Part shown: piece after piece, positions 7,004 through 16,063 of the stretch
Position numbering within the stretch: position 1 is the first letter of the stretch
How the letters are laid out: each line of letters starts with the position of its first letter
IMG/VR virus record: IMGVR_UViG_3300025096_000006
Location: 1 to 64,000 of that record
Direction: 5' to 3' (one strand)
DNA length: 64,000 nucleotides
DNA from: a virus
Notes under the pieces: model-generated
Database searches by the model: none
Told to the model about the DNA's origin: nothing
What the model saw: only the letters and a program-made list of their open reading frames with translations
Made by a program: the position numbers and the translations under genes

Positions 7004-10000
7004 TTAATCATCGAAAGAAGCACCCGAAGAAGCAATCACAAAGTCAATAGCAATGAACTCAATCGCCCTTGCTGGCTTAACCATGATCTTTGCATACAGA
7101 ATGTTCTGATCAATCAAATCTGGGGTTGTAGTGGAATCATCGAGAATTAACTTGTATTCAGTGATACCAAATCTTGTTTGAACATTCGCAAGGAATGGCT
7201 CAACTAATCCCTTAAAGCGAGTCCAAGTTGCATCGACATTCTGCTCAAAGAGAACCTGAGTAGAAAGAATGGAAATCTGCTTCTTCATGAAGATAACCAA
7301 CCTTCTAACATTAATTCTATCTAGAGCGCTCTGGCGATCTTGAAGTGTCTTTTGTCCGAATACCACAATCCCTGTTGAAGGAAAAGAGGCGATTGGATTA
7401 ATGTTATACTCATAAAGAGTATCTCTCTGCTTGGAAGTTAATCTTTCTGTAATTCCAGTAACTGGGATTCCTGCGGCTCCTTCAGTTAGTCCACCACGAT
7501 TGAAGCCAGCCGGTGCAAACCAAACTTCAGAAGCAGCCTGCGAACTTGCCATAACGCCAAGCATCGCAACACTAGGCGGTACCCAGATAAGCTGTCCGGA
7601 AGGATTATCGCGGGTTTGGACCCATGGATAGAAAGTGCACCCATAGCTTGAATCAATTCTTCTATCTCGGAGAGCCGTTGAGGCGTTTTGCGGAGTTGTG
7701 CCGATTCTATCTGCTTTAGTGCTCTTATAAGCTTCATGACTTGGAATATATACATCAGCAAGGTCAATAACAGCTAGTGCATCTGCACGATCCTCGCAAA
7801 CATCAACCATGTGACCGGTTAAAGCATCGAGAGTAAGCCCTGGAGCAGCTAAAACATTCATGTCCAGCAGTTCAGGATCTGCAACGGTGTCAATTGCACG
7901 AAGCCATGTCGCATATGCATAGTTTGTCGTCTCGGTTGCGCCGGCCATTCCAGCGTTGTAATAGGGGTCTGGTGCCTTAATATTTTCTCCATCGTGTCCA
8001 CCAAAGAATGGGGCGACAAAGCTATCCATTCCAGCATTTAGCAGGGTTGTGTAGCTTCCGCCAGCACTAACAGAAGCCTCACGTGCACGGGAACCAGAAG
8101 CGTAATAATATCCGTTGGTAACATCGGCATTTAGCTGAATATCATCCATTGTGAACACATAAGACCAAGGATCAATGCCGGCGCCCCAAGAAACTGAAGT
8201 TGGATCGTCAGAAATATCGGCAGTCAATCTTCTATGGAAGTCTTCAATTCCTAAGCGACCTCCCCTTGTGCTAGTTTCTGTTCTTCTGCTAGCCATACCA
8301 AACGATGCCTTTGTAGCATCAGAAAGCCCGCCATCAGAAGCCGAAACTCTAAGCGGAGCGTATGGAAATGATAAAGAAGCTGTCAAGTTCCAGGCTGCAG
8401 CTGTCGCAGACCATGGTCCATGACCGCCCATATCCTTAGCGCCAAAGAGAATGGAGCCAGAAGAGCCGATTGCTGAGGAGTCTGGGTACAAAAAGGATCC
8501 ACCGCTAACATAAGCCTGATTAAAGGCAACCCGACCGGAGCCGGCGGAAGACTCGCTATCGGAGTCTGTAACGTAGATAGCTGTTGTAGAATTGAAGGTA
8601 TCTGATATGTGCTCCGTTGTAAGACTAGCCAGACCAGAAAGGCGTGGAGGACCAAAATATCCGAATGGAAGTGTCTTTGCGGGAGTACCTCCAGCAGCAA
8701 CCTTTTCGTTCATCTCAATACGAACATACTTCGACATATTATCATATTCGCCGTAGCTCTTAACGCGCCTGTTCGTGTTGTCCCATTTTGTATATTTATC
8801 ACCAATTTTACGCTCAATATAATTTGGAGAAGTTGGATCTAAACTTAAATTGTCAAATCTCTCTAGAACTTGTGGGTTTGAATCAGTGTCGGTAAGCTTT
8901 CTAATAACCACCGAGAAAGTTCCATAGTCATCCACCAAGGAGGTCGACTGACGGATTCTTTCAACACCCACCTTGCAGTTCTTGTGCAGCCATTCTCCAT
9001 GCCCGCGACCAATAAGACGGAAAAGCTTCTGCTTGTTGAAGGGGACGTTATCAGCTGCAGAGCCAAAATCTTGTCCAATAAACCAGCCTGCAACTGCATC
9101 CTGAAATCCTGCCACAGTGCCCACTTGCTGCATTTTAGCAGGACCAACAGTGAAAGACGAACTACCAAGAGGCAAGACAAAACCCAGCTTGGCTTGTGTG
9201 TCAAGACTGTTCCATCTTAAGTGTTGTTCAAATGTTTCGCCAAGCCAGTAGCTCTTATAAGAAGCAGATGGATAAAAATCGCCTCTTGTAGAAGCTAACT
9301 GAGGATTTGTATTAAACTTGTTTCTGATGAACGTATCAGCGCCATCGTCAAATCCAAACCTAATGTTTTCAGTGGTCTCAGCCCCATCTGTTTGTGTAAT
9401 AAGCGAAACAGTAAACAGGTTGTCTGAGTCTGTTCCAATCACAGCGCCGTAAGAAGCCGTAGCACTACGACCAGTATCGCCGCGCGTCTCGGTGGCGGTG
9501 TCGTGGGTATTGCCGGGTCCACCATAAAGCGCGCCACTCAACTTAACGTGAGAGCCAGAGTCTACATACCAAACAGCAGCTAAGCTGGCTGTTCCCAAAA
9601 GGGATGTCGCTGCTGAACTCGATGCAATAACGAATAGACCATAAGCGCCGCCATTTGCATGGGTTGCCTCTGCGGGAGTATTAGTTGTGACCCACCCAGA
9701 ATAGCCCGAAGTTGCGTCGGGACTTTCAGTACCTAGTAATCGGATATATGTAAGAGGAGCGACATTTGCATTTAGGAAAGCTTTTGCAGCATATGTTCCG
9801 TACATGGGGGACTGATAGTTACCATAACGGTATACGTCTCCTCCTCCGTTACCGGGGACTGTGCCACCAAATACTTCTACAAACTCTTCATAAGACTGTA
9901 CTTTAATCGGCGTTAAAGCCATTCCTTGGGGTGCACGACCTACTACTACAGGACCGATAGCGTCTGCAGACTTGGGCAGAAATGAATTATCAATCTCGTT

Positions 10001-10045
10001 GATAAACACTCCAGGAGATACAAATTTAAAACTCTGTGATGACAT
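7004..10045 (-). CDS. gp18: Tail sheath protein, T4 gp18-like
   Basis: A 1013-residue sheath protein. The N-terminus FVSPGVFINEIDNSFLP then GPVVVGRAPQGMALTPIKV and YEEFVEVFGG is the classical sheath opening. The C-terminal 200 residues carry the conserved sheath core (INPIASFPSTGIVVFGQKTL, RLVIFMKKQI, FEQNVDATWTRF, KIMVKPARAIEFIAIDFVI). The middle, about residues 180-700, is an expanded Gly/Ser/Thr-rich insertion, making the protein much longer than T4 gp18 (659 residues); it probably forms domains on the outside of the tail. Sheath contraction drives the tube through the host envelope. AGAGGA precedes the ATG, and the tube gene follows. Confidence 0.93.
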   Translation of the reverse strand: MSSQSFKFVSPGVFINEIDNSFLPKSADAIGPVVVGRAPQGMALTPIKVQSYEEFVEVFGGTVPGNGGGDVYRYGNYQSPMYGTYAAKAFLNANVAPLTYIRLLGTESPDATSGYSGWVTTNTPAEATHANGGAYGLFVIASSSAATSLLGTASLAAVWYVDSGSHVKLSGALYGGPGNTHDTATETRGDTGRSATASYGAVIGTDSDNLFTVSLITQTDGAETTENIRFGFDDGADTFIRNKFNTNPQLASTRGDFYPSASYKSYWLGETFEQHLRWNSLDTQAKLGFVLPLGSSSFTVGPAKMQQVGTVAGFQDAVAGWFIGQDFGSAADNVPFNKQKLFRLIGRGHGEWLHKNCKVGVERIRQSTSLVDDYGTFSVVIRKLTDTDSNPQVLERFDNLSLDPTSPNYIERKIGDKYTKWDNTNRRVKSYGEYDNMSKYVRIEMNEKVAAGGTPAKTLPFGYFGPPRLSGLASLTTEHISDTFNSTTAIYVTDSDSESSAGSGRVAFNQAYVSGGSFLYPDSSAIGSSGSILFGAKDMGGHGPWSATAAAWNLTASLSFPYAPLRVSASDGGLSDATKASFGMASRRTETSTRGGRLGIEDFHRRLTADISDDPTSVSWGAGIDPWSYVFTMDDIQLNADVTNGYYYASGSRAREASVSAGGSYTTLLNAGMDSFVAPFFGGHDGENIKAPDPYYNAGMAGATETTNYAYATWLRAIDTVADPELLDMNVLAAPGLTLDALTGHMVDVCEDRADALAVIDLADVYIPSHEAYKSTKADRIGTTPQNASTALRDRRIDSSYGCTFYPWVQTRDNPSGQLIWVPPSVAMLGVMASSQAASEVWFAPAGFNRGGLTEGAAGIPVTGITERLTSKQRDTLYEYNINPIASFPSTGIVVFGQKTLQDRQSALDRINVRRLVIFMKKQISILSTQVLFEQNVDATWTRFKGLVEPFLANVQTRFGITEYKLILDDSTTTPDLIDQNILYAKIMVKPARAIEFIAIDFVIASSGASFDD

Positions 10046-10094
10046 ATTGTTTTCCTCTTATTAAAATTCACGCAAATGATGCTGCAATCATACA

Positions 10095-10102
10095 TTAAAT
10101 AG
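10095..10102 (-). promoter_or_regulatory. Variant late promoter element before sheath gene
   Basis: The coding strand reads AATACTATTTAATG about 50 bases before the sheath ATG. It matches seven of eight bases of the CTATTTAT element found before other late genes, in a 105-base gap that otherwise holds no gene. Confidence 0.35.
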
Positions 10103-10150
10103 TATTTTCAGTCTCAAAAAGCTGTTCAGGAACTATAAAAAACCCATCTT

Positions 10151-11035
10151 TCACTTCAGGATGTCATTAAATATATTTGGGACACCGGGAGGAGCTATAG
10201 ATTCCTGCGGAAAAGTTACCTCCACAACATTCTCATCTAAACGAACTATTGGTCGATCGTCGCTTTCTCCCTCTCCAATTAGGTACCCTAATATCTTAAT
10301 GGTTATCTCACTTGTAAATAGTCTTGTCTCTTCGCCCATGGAACTAACATTGTTGCTGTGTGTAAAACCCTGTTCAATAAAGCCCTCATATATATGGCCG
10401 TTTCTACGCATGGTAAACGCATTAATCTGCCCAGTGCGTGTTATAAATGGCTGCATTAATTCGTTAATTTGCTGCTGATACTCTGTTCTTATGGTGATTT
10501 TATATTCGAGATCAACATACACCGGAATTGGAATTGATAAAAATTGAATTACTACTTTCTTATTAATTCTTGGATAGTGCCTTTGTAACTTCTGTCCAAC
10601 ATTATTTCTAGTGCCAGTCGCAACAGCAAAATTTTTAGTTTTATCTTGCACTATCCTTTTTGCAATTGTAAAGCGTCCGGAGCGTCCGTTTTTGTCTTTA
10701 GAAAATAGATTGGCTTGAAATGTGCCTTTTCTGGCAGGATCCTTGGTGATGCCTGTTCGCTCAACACTAATAAGGGGCAGAATTAAGGAGCCGGCGCCGT
10801 CTCTTAAATCCTTGTCGTGCTTAAGTTGATATGCCCTTTCTGGTGCTTGCCACAAAACGGGCGCTTTTTTAAAACCCGAACTGGTTGTGGTAGTTAAGTT
10901 TAAGTCTTCTTTTATCCACGACATCAGCGCATAATCAATACTCTCAATTGATGAGCCCAGCATTCCAATTTCTTGTAAAGTAAAATTTGTACTTCCAGAA
11001 GGAAGCATAGCAAAATCAAAATTATCAGGTAGCAT
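10151..11035 (-). CDS. Tail completion / sheath terminator protein, T4 gp15-like
   Basis: From the ATG at 11035 (AAAGGGA eight bases upstream) the product has 294 residues starting MLPDNFDFAMLPSGSTNF. The frame is open to a TTG at 11101, but that start has no ribosome site and would overlap the preceding gene more. The core, about residues 140-250, has IPIPVYVDLEYKITIRTEYQ and a following MQPFITR, then MRRNGHIYEGFIEQGFTH and ITIKILGYLIG. This resembles the proximal tail-sheath stabiliser gp15 that joins tail and neck. The order gp13, gp14, this gene, sheath supports that. The call rests on pattern and order, so it is moderate. Confidence 0.6.
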   Translation of the reverse strand: MLPDNFDFAMLPSGSTNFTLQEIGMLGSSIESIDYALMSWIKEDLNLTTTTSSGFKKAPVLWQAPERAYQLKHDKDLRDGAGSLILPLISVERTGITKDPARKGTFQANLFSKDKNGRSGRFTIAKRIVQDKTKNFAVATGTRNNVGQKLQRHYPRINKKVVIQFLSIPIPVYVDLEYKITIRTEYQQQINELMQPFITRTGQINAFTMRRNGHIYEGFIEQGFTHSNNVSSMGEETRLFTSEITIKILGYLIGEGESDDRPIVRLDENVVEVTFPQESIAPPGVPNIFNDILK

Positions 11036-11513
11036 CGAATAGTCCCTTTCTTGCCCTCTTGCAAGTTGCTGAGATCTCAAGTTCCTTCTTGGCTTGTCCA
11101 AAGAGAAGCTTTGGCTCGCTTAACTTGATTATCTCATAATAATGGTCCCCATACAAAATAAAATCGCCTTCTCTCACAAATAGATCCTGATCTTCTGTCA
11201 ATCTACGTCTGTGAAAATGAACTTGAATCTCCCAAGTTCTGTCAACGCCGAAGCCATCCATATATGCTGTTTCATCGAGCATCCACTCTATTAGCGCGTA
11301 AACTCTAACTGGAGGTAAGTATGTTTTTTCAATTGCTTCCCCGTATAGTTCGTGAAATTGCGTTGTTTTCAAATCAATAGAATAATAGAGAATTTGCTGT
11401 CCGATGACTTTTTCAATAAGCTCATCATTAACTTGTTTTACTAAATCTCGTTCTTTTTTGCCAAGAAATAGTGGAGGAGGAGGCAGTTCTGGTTGTTTCC
11501 ATTCGTTTCCCAT
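11025..11513 (-). CDS. Neck protein, T4 gp14-like
   Basis: A 162-residue protein starting MGNEWKQPELPPPPLFLGKK. The sequence then reads QQILYYSIDLKTTQFHELYG, a P-rich strand (YLPPVRVYALIEWML), and VREGDFILYGDHYYEI followed by KLLFGQ and CKRARKGLF. The spacing of the LYGE, REGDFI and YYEI elements matches head-completion neck proteins of the gp14 family, which with gp13 close the portal and accept the tail. It overlaps the gp15-like gene by 11 bases and follows the gp13-like gene after seven bases. A generic neck or head-completion protein is the fallback reading. Confidence 0.6.
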   Translation of the reverse strand: MGNEWKQPELPPPPLFLGKKERDLVKQVNDELIEKVIGQQILYYSIDLKTTQFHELYGEAIEKTYLPPVRVYALIEWMLDETAYMDGFGVDRTWEIQVHFHRRRLTEDQDLFVREGDFILYGDHYYEIIKLSEPKLLFGQAKKELEISATCKRARKGLFDAT

Positions 11514-11520
11514 ATCTTAT

Positions 11521-12819
11521 TTACCCCACAAATATCGGCAATGGAGTAATCTTTATCACATTTGCAGATGCATCGGCGATCTCCTGATCCTGTTTAGCAA
11601 GAGCAACGTATTCGGTCTCTTTCAAGATTTCCATAAGCTTGTCCCTCAATTGTGTTTGCTCCTCTTTTGCTTGAGAAAGCAACTCAGAGTGGTTTAAAGT
11701 TACACTTTCTCCTGGGATCGGAATTGTTGTAAACTTACCGCGAATTTGCCCAAGCATCTCTTTACAAAGCGCTAGTGCATATTTTCGGATCCATTGTTTG
11801 CCTATTGCGTTAATTCGATCATATGGAATGTTGTCGAACGGCAATGTATTTAAATTATTGATTCCTTTTACTCCAGACCTATAGTCATCATTCTCTTCCC
11901 AGGGATCAGTATCAATATAGAACCTAAACCAAACACGATCTAAGCCACCATAATCCCAGTAACTTGGATCGGGATAAAGCCTTAGCCTATTGTTAATTAT
12001 TTCAAATGAATAATGCGATGTGCGAGTAAATAACGAATCTTCATACATAATTGCTTGCATTTTATTCTGCCAAGCTGGCACTACTTCAAATGTTGAATCG
12101 TCCGCATACTGTCCATAAGTTGAGTAGTTTCCAACCGTTCCTATGCCGCCATAATACCCATAGAAGCGCCATATCGAGGCAGGAGACTTATAAAAAACTT
12201 GCGTCACAAAAATACGGCTATCTGAGACTTTTCCAGCGTAATCAACCGCATTTCCGGCAGTATCCACGCCGCTATCACTGGCTGTCTCGACAATACTTTG
12301 CAAATCATAATCCTGTTTAGCCGTGCTGGGGGCAAACGAGGCCGAATACTGCCTTAGAGTGCCGCCAAATCCGCCAACTTCGGCTGCAGCATCGCCAACA
12401 CGACGAGAATAGCCTAATGTGTGCCTAGGATAGCGTAATTGTACGTAAGAGCCACTTAATCCGTCGCCGCCTACAAATTGACCATTATGGTCAAAGGCGC
12501 CAGTTGTCTCGCCTAAGACATTTGACAAAACATTCTTGCCTTGGTGCAAATTAAAGATATATGAGTATTCCAGCACAGCCTCTTCATAGGCAGCATAAAC
12601 ATTAGAAACCGTTAACTCAATATCAACGACATCTCCACCAAGTTTTCTATAAACATAAGATACTTGATCAGATGCACCGCTAATGAAGTCATATGAGCCG
12701 GTATACATACCGAAAACAACACCATCTTTAACGTCATCTCCGCTACCATCTGCAAGGTTTCCGGTTGCTGGTAGTATAATGGCGCTAGTTGTCGATTTTG
12801 GGGTCAAATCAGTGGGCAT
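11521..12819 (-). CDS. Neck / head completion protein, T4 gp13-like
   Basis: A 432-residue protein. The C-terminal 130 residues carry the gp13-type pattern: AIGKQWIRKYALALCKEMLG, then IRGKFTTIPIPGESVTLNHS, then a helical EEQTQLRDKLMEILKETEYV. The N-terminal part has an early YAAYEEAVLEYSYIFN helix and Gly/Tyr-rich beta sequence including a Tyr/Gly-rich segment near residues 215-240. It is longer than T4 gp13 (309 residues). It should form the ring under the portal after DNA packaging. A strong AGGAGG ribosome site precedes the ATG. It starts a new unit after the terminator at 12943-12970, and the sequence TTTTATCATGAGAT about 45 bases upstream may hold a promoter. Confidence 0.7.
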   Translation of the reverse strand: MPTDLTPKSTTSAIILPATGNLADGSGDDVKDGVVFGMYTGSYDFISGASDQVSYVYRKLGGDVVDIELTVSNVYAAYEEAVLEYSYIFNLHQGKNVLSNVLGETTGAFDHNGQFVGGDGLSGSYVQLRYPRHTLGYSRRVGDAAAEVGGFGGTLRQYSASFAPSTAKQDYDLQSIVETASDSGVDTAGNAVDYAGKVSDSRIFVTQVFYKSPASIWRFYGYYGGIGTVGNYSTYGQYADDSTFEVVPAWQNKMQAIMYEDSLFTRTSHYSFEIINNRLRLYPDPSYWDYGGLDRVWFRFYIDTDPWEENDDYRSGVKGINNLNTLPFDNIPYDRINAIGKQWIRKYALALCKEMLGQIRGKFTTIPIPGESVTLNHSELLSQAKEEQTQLRDKLMEILKETEYVALAKQDQEIADASANVIKITPLPIFVG

Positions 12820-12942
12820 AAATCATCCTCCTACGGTAATTAGTTTTGATTGCTATTGATCTCATGATAAAACTAAAAATCTCAAAAATTTACCGGCGAA
12901 AAAATCTGGGAAACTATCATTTTTGATTATTAATTTCAAAAT

Positions 12943-12970
12943 AAAAAACCCCGCCCTTTTAAAGGCGAGG
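12943..12970 (-). terminator. Intrinsic terminator after the 40-residue basic peptide gene
   Basis: On the coding strand CCTCGCC pairs with GGCGGGG (one G-U pair), extended by TTT/AAA pairs, and is followed by six T residues. It ends the capsid-decoration/basic-peptide unit before the neck genes. Confidence 0.8.
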
Positions 12971-12991
12971 TCTTATTATTAAAAAGAGCTT

Positions 12992-13114
12992 TTAGCTTTT
13001 GGCGCCCTTAGCTGCTCCCTTAGCTTTGGGTGCTGCCTTCTTGGCTGCTCCTTTTGCCTTGGGTGCTGCCTTTTTAGGGGCTTGTCTTACTTTGGCCCAT
13101 GGAAATAATCTCAT
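12992..13114 (-). CDS. 40-residue histone H1-like basic peptide
   Basis: A short gene of 41 codons with an ATG at 13114 and an AAGGTG ribosome site five bases upstream. The product starts MRLFPWAKVRQAPKKAAPKA, and the rest is two copies of a Lys/Ala/Pro repeat (AAPKAKGAAK), ending GAKS. About a third of the residues are Lys or Arg and none is acidic. Such tails resemble the C-terminal domain of histone H1 and of bacterial H1-like proteins that bind DNA without sequence preference. It lies in the head operon after the possible decoration protein, and a strong terminator follows. A DNA-condensing or virion internal peptide is a reasonable inference; no catalytic function is possible. Confidence 0.75.
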   Translation of the reverse strand: MRLFPWAKVRQAPKKAAPKAKGAAKKAAPKAKGAAKGAKS

Positions 13115-13150
13115 TTTTTCACCTTATCCTTTTTTAGTTTGTTTTTTGTT

Positions 13151-13984
13151 TTATCTTTCCATACAACATCTGATATAGTCAACGCTTACTGTGTTAGCAG
13201 CACCCTCTCGGGCTGCAACGCTGATGTAAGGAAAGACAATTGTTCCGTCAGGAAAGCCAGTAGTTCCTCTACCAACAGTAGCCTTTAAAGAGCCGTTGAC
13301 ATAAGCTTTTATATCAGGTCCGCTGAAGTAAAAACTAAGAGTCATGTATGTGTCATCTACTACTGTGTGGCTGAGCGATGTGGCGGTCTCGTTATCGTCC
13401 TCAGCTGTTAAAAGCGTGAGAACTTCGGAAGCGGCGCCATCGGCAACGTAAAATCCGCATGCATCTTCAATATCAGCACCGTCTGCATCAGTTTCTTCGG
13501 AGCCGGCGGCTGAACCAAGACCGATAAAGAAACCAGTACCAGAAATATCACTAGTTTTAATTCTACATTCCCACCAAATATTTCTTGCCGTTGAAGAACT
13601 TGTATCGAACTTAAAGCAATGGTTGATTGCTGTCATAAATGTTGCCTCGTTATCACCCGTGCCATGAAGAATTTCAAGAATACCGCCGGGGAGCGCGGCA
13701 TCAATAGTGATTGTATCGCTCGTTCCGGTCGACACATTGGTACGCCAAACAATGTTATCGATGGCAGTTGCTTGCGCCAAAGACTCACCAGCACCTACTC
13801 CTGTTGAGCCGTTTGCAACCAGGAAGTCGTCCATAAATCCCCAGTACTTTGCGGGCTGTAGCTCCCATGCAGGCATATCAAAGCCTGTCTTTCCTGATCT
13901 ATCGCCGGTAGTATCGGCTGAGAGTGCGTTCATTCTTTTAAGAACGGTCTCAAGGCGCTTAGCACCTAATCTTCTATTTCCCAT
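13151..13984 (-). CDS. Probable capsid decoration or head-fibre protein
   Basis: A 277-residue protein with a charged helical N-terminus (MGNRRLGAKRLETVLKRMNA) followed by an all-beta domain from about residue 50. The pattern NIWWECRIKTSDISGTGFFI, ACGFYVADG, TYMTLSFYFSGPDIKAYVNG then SLKATVG is that of a concanavalin/LamG-like jelly roll, seen in head fibres and decoration proteins that bind sugars or the capsid surface. It lies directly after the major capsid gene and is separated from it by a strong terminator and a putative promoter, so it has its own expression. AAAGGAG precedes the ATG. The jelly-roll assignment is by eye, and the location on the head is inferred from the order. Confidence 0.6.
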   Translation of the reverse strand: MGNRRLGAKRLETVLKRMNALSADTTGDRSGKTGFDMPAWELQPAKYWGFMDDFLVANGSTGVGAGESLAQATAIDNIVWRTNVSTGTSDTITIDAALPGGILEILHGTGDNEATFMTAINHCFKFDTSSSTARNIWWECRIKTSDISGTGFFIGLGSAAGSEETDADGADIEDACGFYVADGAASEVLTLLTAEDDNETATSLSHTVVDDTYMTLSFYFSGPDIKAYVNGSLKATVGRGTTGFPDGTIVFPYISVAAREGAANTVSVDYIRCCMER

Positions 13985-14116
13985 AATTTAATTTCTCCTT
14001 TTATTATGTTATTGCAATAACTTGATTTTACTCAATGATTCTATTCCAGCCACTTCGAAATAGGGTCTTTCTGTGGGCAGTGGCCTCGCCCAAAGGAGAA
14101 TAATCTCAAGTCACTA

Positions 14117-14124
14117 ATAAATAG
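14117..14124 (-). promoter_or_regulatory. Putative late promoter element CTATTTAT after capsid terminator
   Basis: The coding strand reads GGTGCTATTTATTAGTG, 15 bases after the capsid terminator stem and 132 bases before the next ATG. The leader between contains GCCACT and AGTGGC, which can pair as a stem, and no other gene. Confidence 0.5.
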
Positions 14125-14138
14125 CACCAACAAATAGA

Positions 14139-14172
14139 AAACTCCCACCTAAGTTGCCCTAGGTGGGAGTTT
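14139..14172 (-). terminator. Intrinsic terminator after major capsid gene
   Basis: A perfect 13-bp inverted repeat (arms 14139-14151 and 14160-14172) with an 8-base loop lies 28 bases after the capsid stop. On the coding strand the stem ends in TTTT, followed by CTATTTG. It should cap the very abundant capsid transcript. Confidence 0.85.
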
Positions 14173-14200
14173 GAGTATCTAACTTAGTTAGACTTGTCTA

Positions 14201-16027
14201 TTATAGACCAGCCTCACCAATGAGTCCGCGAACGATAACGAGACCGTACATATCAGGACGAACCATCTTCTTGGCATAACGAGTCATGACTCCCTTACGG
14301 GGCACGAAGTCCTCTGGTCCAAAGATGGTAGGTGTGGTCTGCAGTGGTACGTAAGGTGCGTACACATATCCGCTTTCAAGGAAAGAGGATCCGCGACGAC
14401 CAACGAGAACCACGTTGCGCAGGAAGTAGGGGTCAACAATAACGTCATACTTCTTGCTCAAGGAACCAGCCTTGACAGCACCAACAGAGCCCTTGGCATC
14501 ATCCATTGCGACACTTGCACGGAAACCGGAAGTGAACTCAAGGATGTTAGCAACCTCTGGGGAAACCACCAAGAAGTTAGCTCCACCACGAAGAGTCTTT
14601 CTGTGGATCTGGGCAGAAACATCGTTAATTGTCTCAACGAGAGTCTCATACCACTCGCTAACCGTACCAGTGAAGTCGGGAGCAGCAGAGCTAGCACCGA
14701 TTTCTGCACCAGTAACGCGGTTCACGAACAGACCTGGAGAACGAGACCAGTAGTAAGTAGCTGCTGTAGCACCATTCACAAGGTCAGCAAGGACCTCGCG
14801 ATCGATTTCGAGAGCAATCTGCTCCGAAAGGATGCTTGTAAGCTCGACCTCCGCATCAAGGTTGTGGTAGGCATTAAGATCTTGTCCTAATTCCGGCGTC
14901 CACTTAGCCTTGAGCTTCTTGGTCTGAGCGGTAACAGCAATGCTATCCACCTTGATGTCGATCTCAGGGATGAATTCGTTGGATTCAAGTCCCCAGGATG
15001 TAGCACCAACAACCGCACCAAGGGCAGTTGCGTTTGTAAGCTTATCCTTGAGAGGATAGCTAAACTCACCAGTAGCAATACCGGTAGCGCTGCTCTTGTC
15101 AGTATTACCAGCAGTTAAAGAACCACCAGCCATAGCTAAGACGACTCTGAGAGCCTTGTTAGTAAGAGTGGCATCAGCGGCAGCAATACGACTAGTCAAA
15201 CGACGAATCTGCTTCTGAAAGTCGGCACCAGCCGCGTCAGCAACAGCATCCAACGTTGCCAAAGCTGTGTCGCTAATTACGAATGCTCCGAGATTGTCGA
15301 AGTCCATGTAATCAACACCACGTGCGTCAGCAAGATCAGCCTCATCTATATCCATAATAACAATACCAATTGAAGAATCGGTGGACGAGAGAAGATCAGC
15401 ATCATAGTCGATAAGCTTTTTGTTAGCTTCAGTGACAGCACCATCAAGCAAGAATGCACCCATAACTGTGATGCTAGCCTGAGTAATATTAGCGTCGTTA
15501 CTTCCGGTTGGGGACGAGTAGTTGTAACCCATGGCAGTACGAGGACCACCAAAGTCTTCGGCATAAGTGCCTCCGACAAGATCCACACCCGAAACGATTT
15601 CGCTACCAACCTGATTAGTACCATAGATCGACTTGTCGACTGTGTTACCAGTTCTGGCGGCTAGGGTTCCGGAAGCGCCAATATCAGGCGAGTACACGAA
15701 GTCCAGGAAGAAGATGAGCCCACTTGGCAGACTCATGGGCTGAACACTAACGAGATCGTTAGCAACCAGACCGGCGAAAACACGACGGACGATGGGGAAT
15801 GCGACGGCTGCGAAACCTTCAACATCTCCAGCAGCCATACTGCTACTCTCGCGAAGAAGCTCCTTAGCCTGATTCTCTAAGAGTCGAGCCATGGTGCCTT
15901 TCTTACGATCATCTCCAAGACCCTCTAAGAGTCCTGTGCGCTCCCACTTTGATAACAAAGCATGACCTTCGGAGCGCATATTACGGTCAACAATACCTTC
16001 TGTCAACCTTTCAACAATACCAGACAT
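14201..16027 (-). CDS. gp23: Major capsid protein, T4 gp23-like
   Basis: A 608-residue capsid protein of the T4 branch of the HK97 fold. The N-terminal 60 residues are a helical, charged prosegment. An LRE site at 58-60 fits the (L/I)-x-E rule of T4-type prohead proteases, so the mature chain would start SSSMAAGDVEGF, close to the T4 cut after residue 65. The next segment FPIVRRVFAGLVANDLVSVQ then PMSLPSGLIFFLDF is diagnostic of gp23. Later KAKWTPELGQDLNAYHNLD and FVPRKGVMTRYAKKMV, near the C-terminus, are also typical. GGAGGTG precedes the ATG. The scaffold gene lies just upstream and a strong terminator follows. Confidence 0.95.
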   Translation of the reverse strand: MSGIVERLTEGIVDRNMRSEGHALLSKWERTGLLEGLGDDRKKGTMARLLENQAKELLRESSSMAAGDVEGFAAVAFPIVRRVFAGLVANDLVSVQPMSLPSGLIFFLDFVYSPDIGASGTLAARTGNTVDKSIYGTNQVGSEIVSGVDLVGGTYAEDFGGPRTAMGYNYSSPTGSNDANITQASITVMGAFLLDGAVTEANKKLIDYDADLLSSTDSSIGIVIMDIDEADLADARGVDYMDFDNLGAFVISDTALATLDAVADAAGADFQKQIRRLTSRIAAADATLTNKALRVVLAMAGGSLTAGNTDKSSATGIATGEFSYPLKDKLTNATALGAVVGATSWGLESNEFIPEIDIKVDSIAVTAQTKKLKAKWTPELGQDLNAYHNLDAEVELTSILSEQIALEIDREVLADLVNGATAATYYWSRSPGLFVNRVTGAEIGASSAAPDFTGTVSEWYETLVETINDVSAQIHRKTLRGGANFLVVSPEVANILEFTSGFRASVAMDDAKGSVGAVKAGSLSKKYDVIVDPYFLRNVVLVGRRGSSFLESGYVYAPYVPLQTTPTIFGPEDFVPRKGVMTRYAKKMVRPDMYGLVIVRGLIGEAGL

Positions 16028-16063
16028 TTTTAAATCACCTCCTTTTATATAATGATTTTTAGT

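Noticed and set aside
6975-7010. Rightward terminator (hairpin followed by TTGCTTTTTTT on the plus strand)
   Set aside because: There are no plus-strand genes to terminate; listed only as a hairpin on the coding strand.
12992-13114. The Lys/Ala repeat as non-coding low-complexity DNA
   Set aside because: It has an ATG, a ribosome site, a clean stop and a following terminator, so I kept it as a gene.
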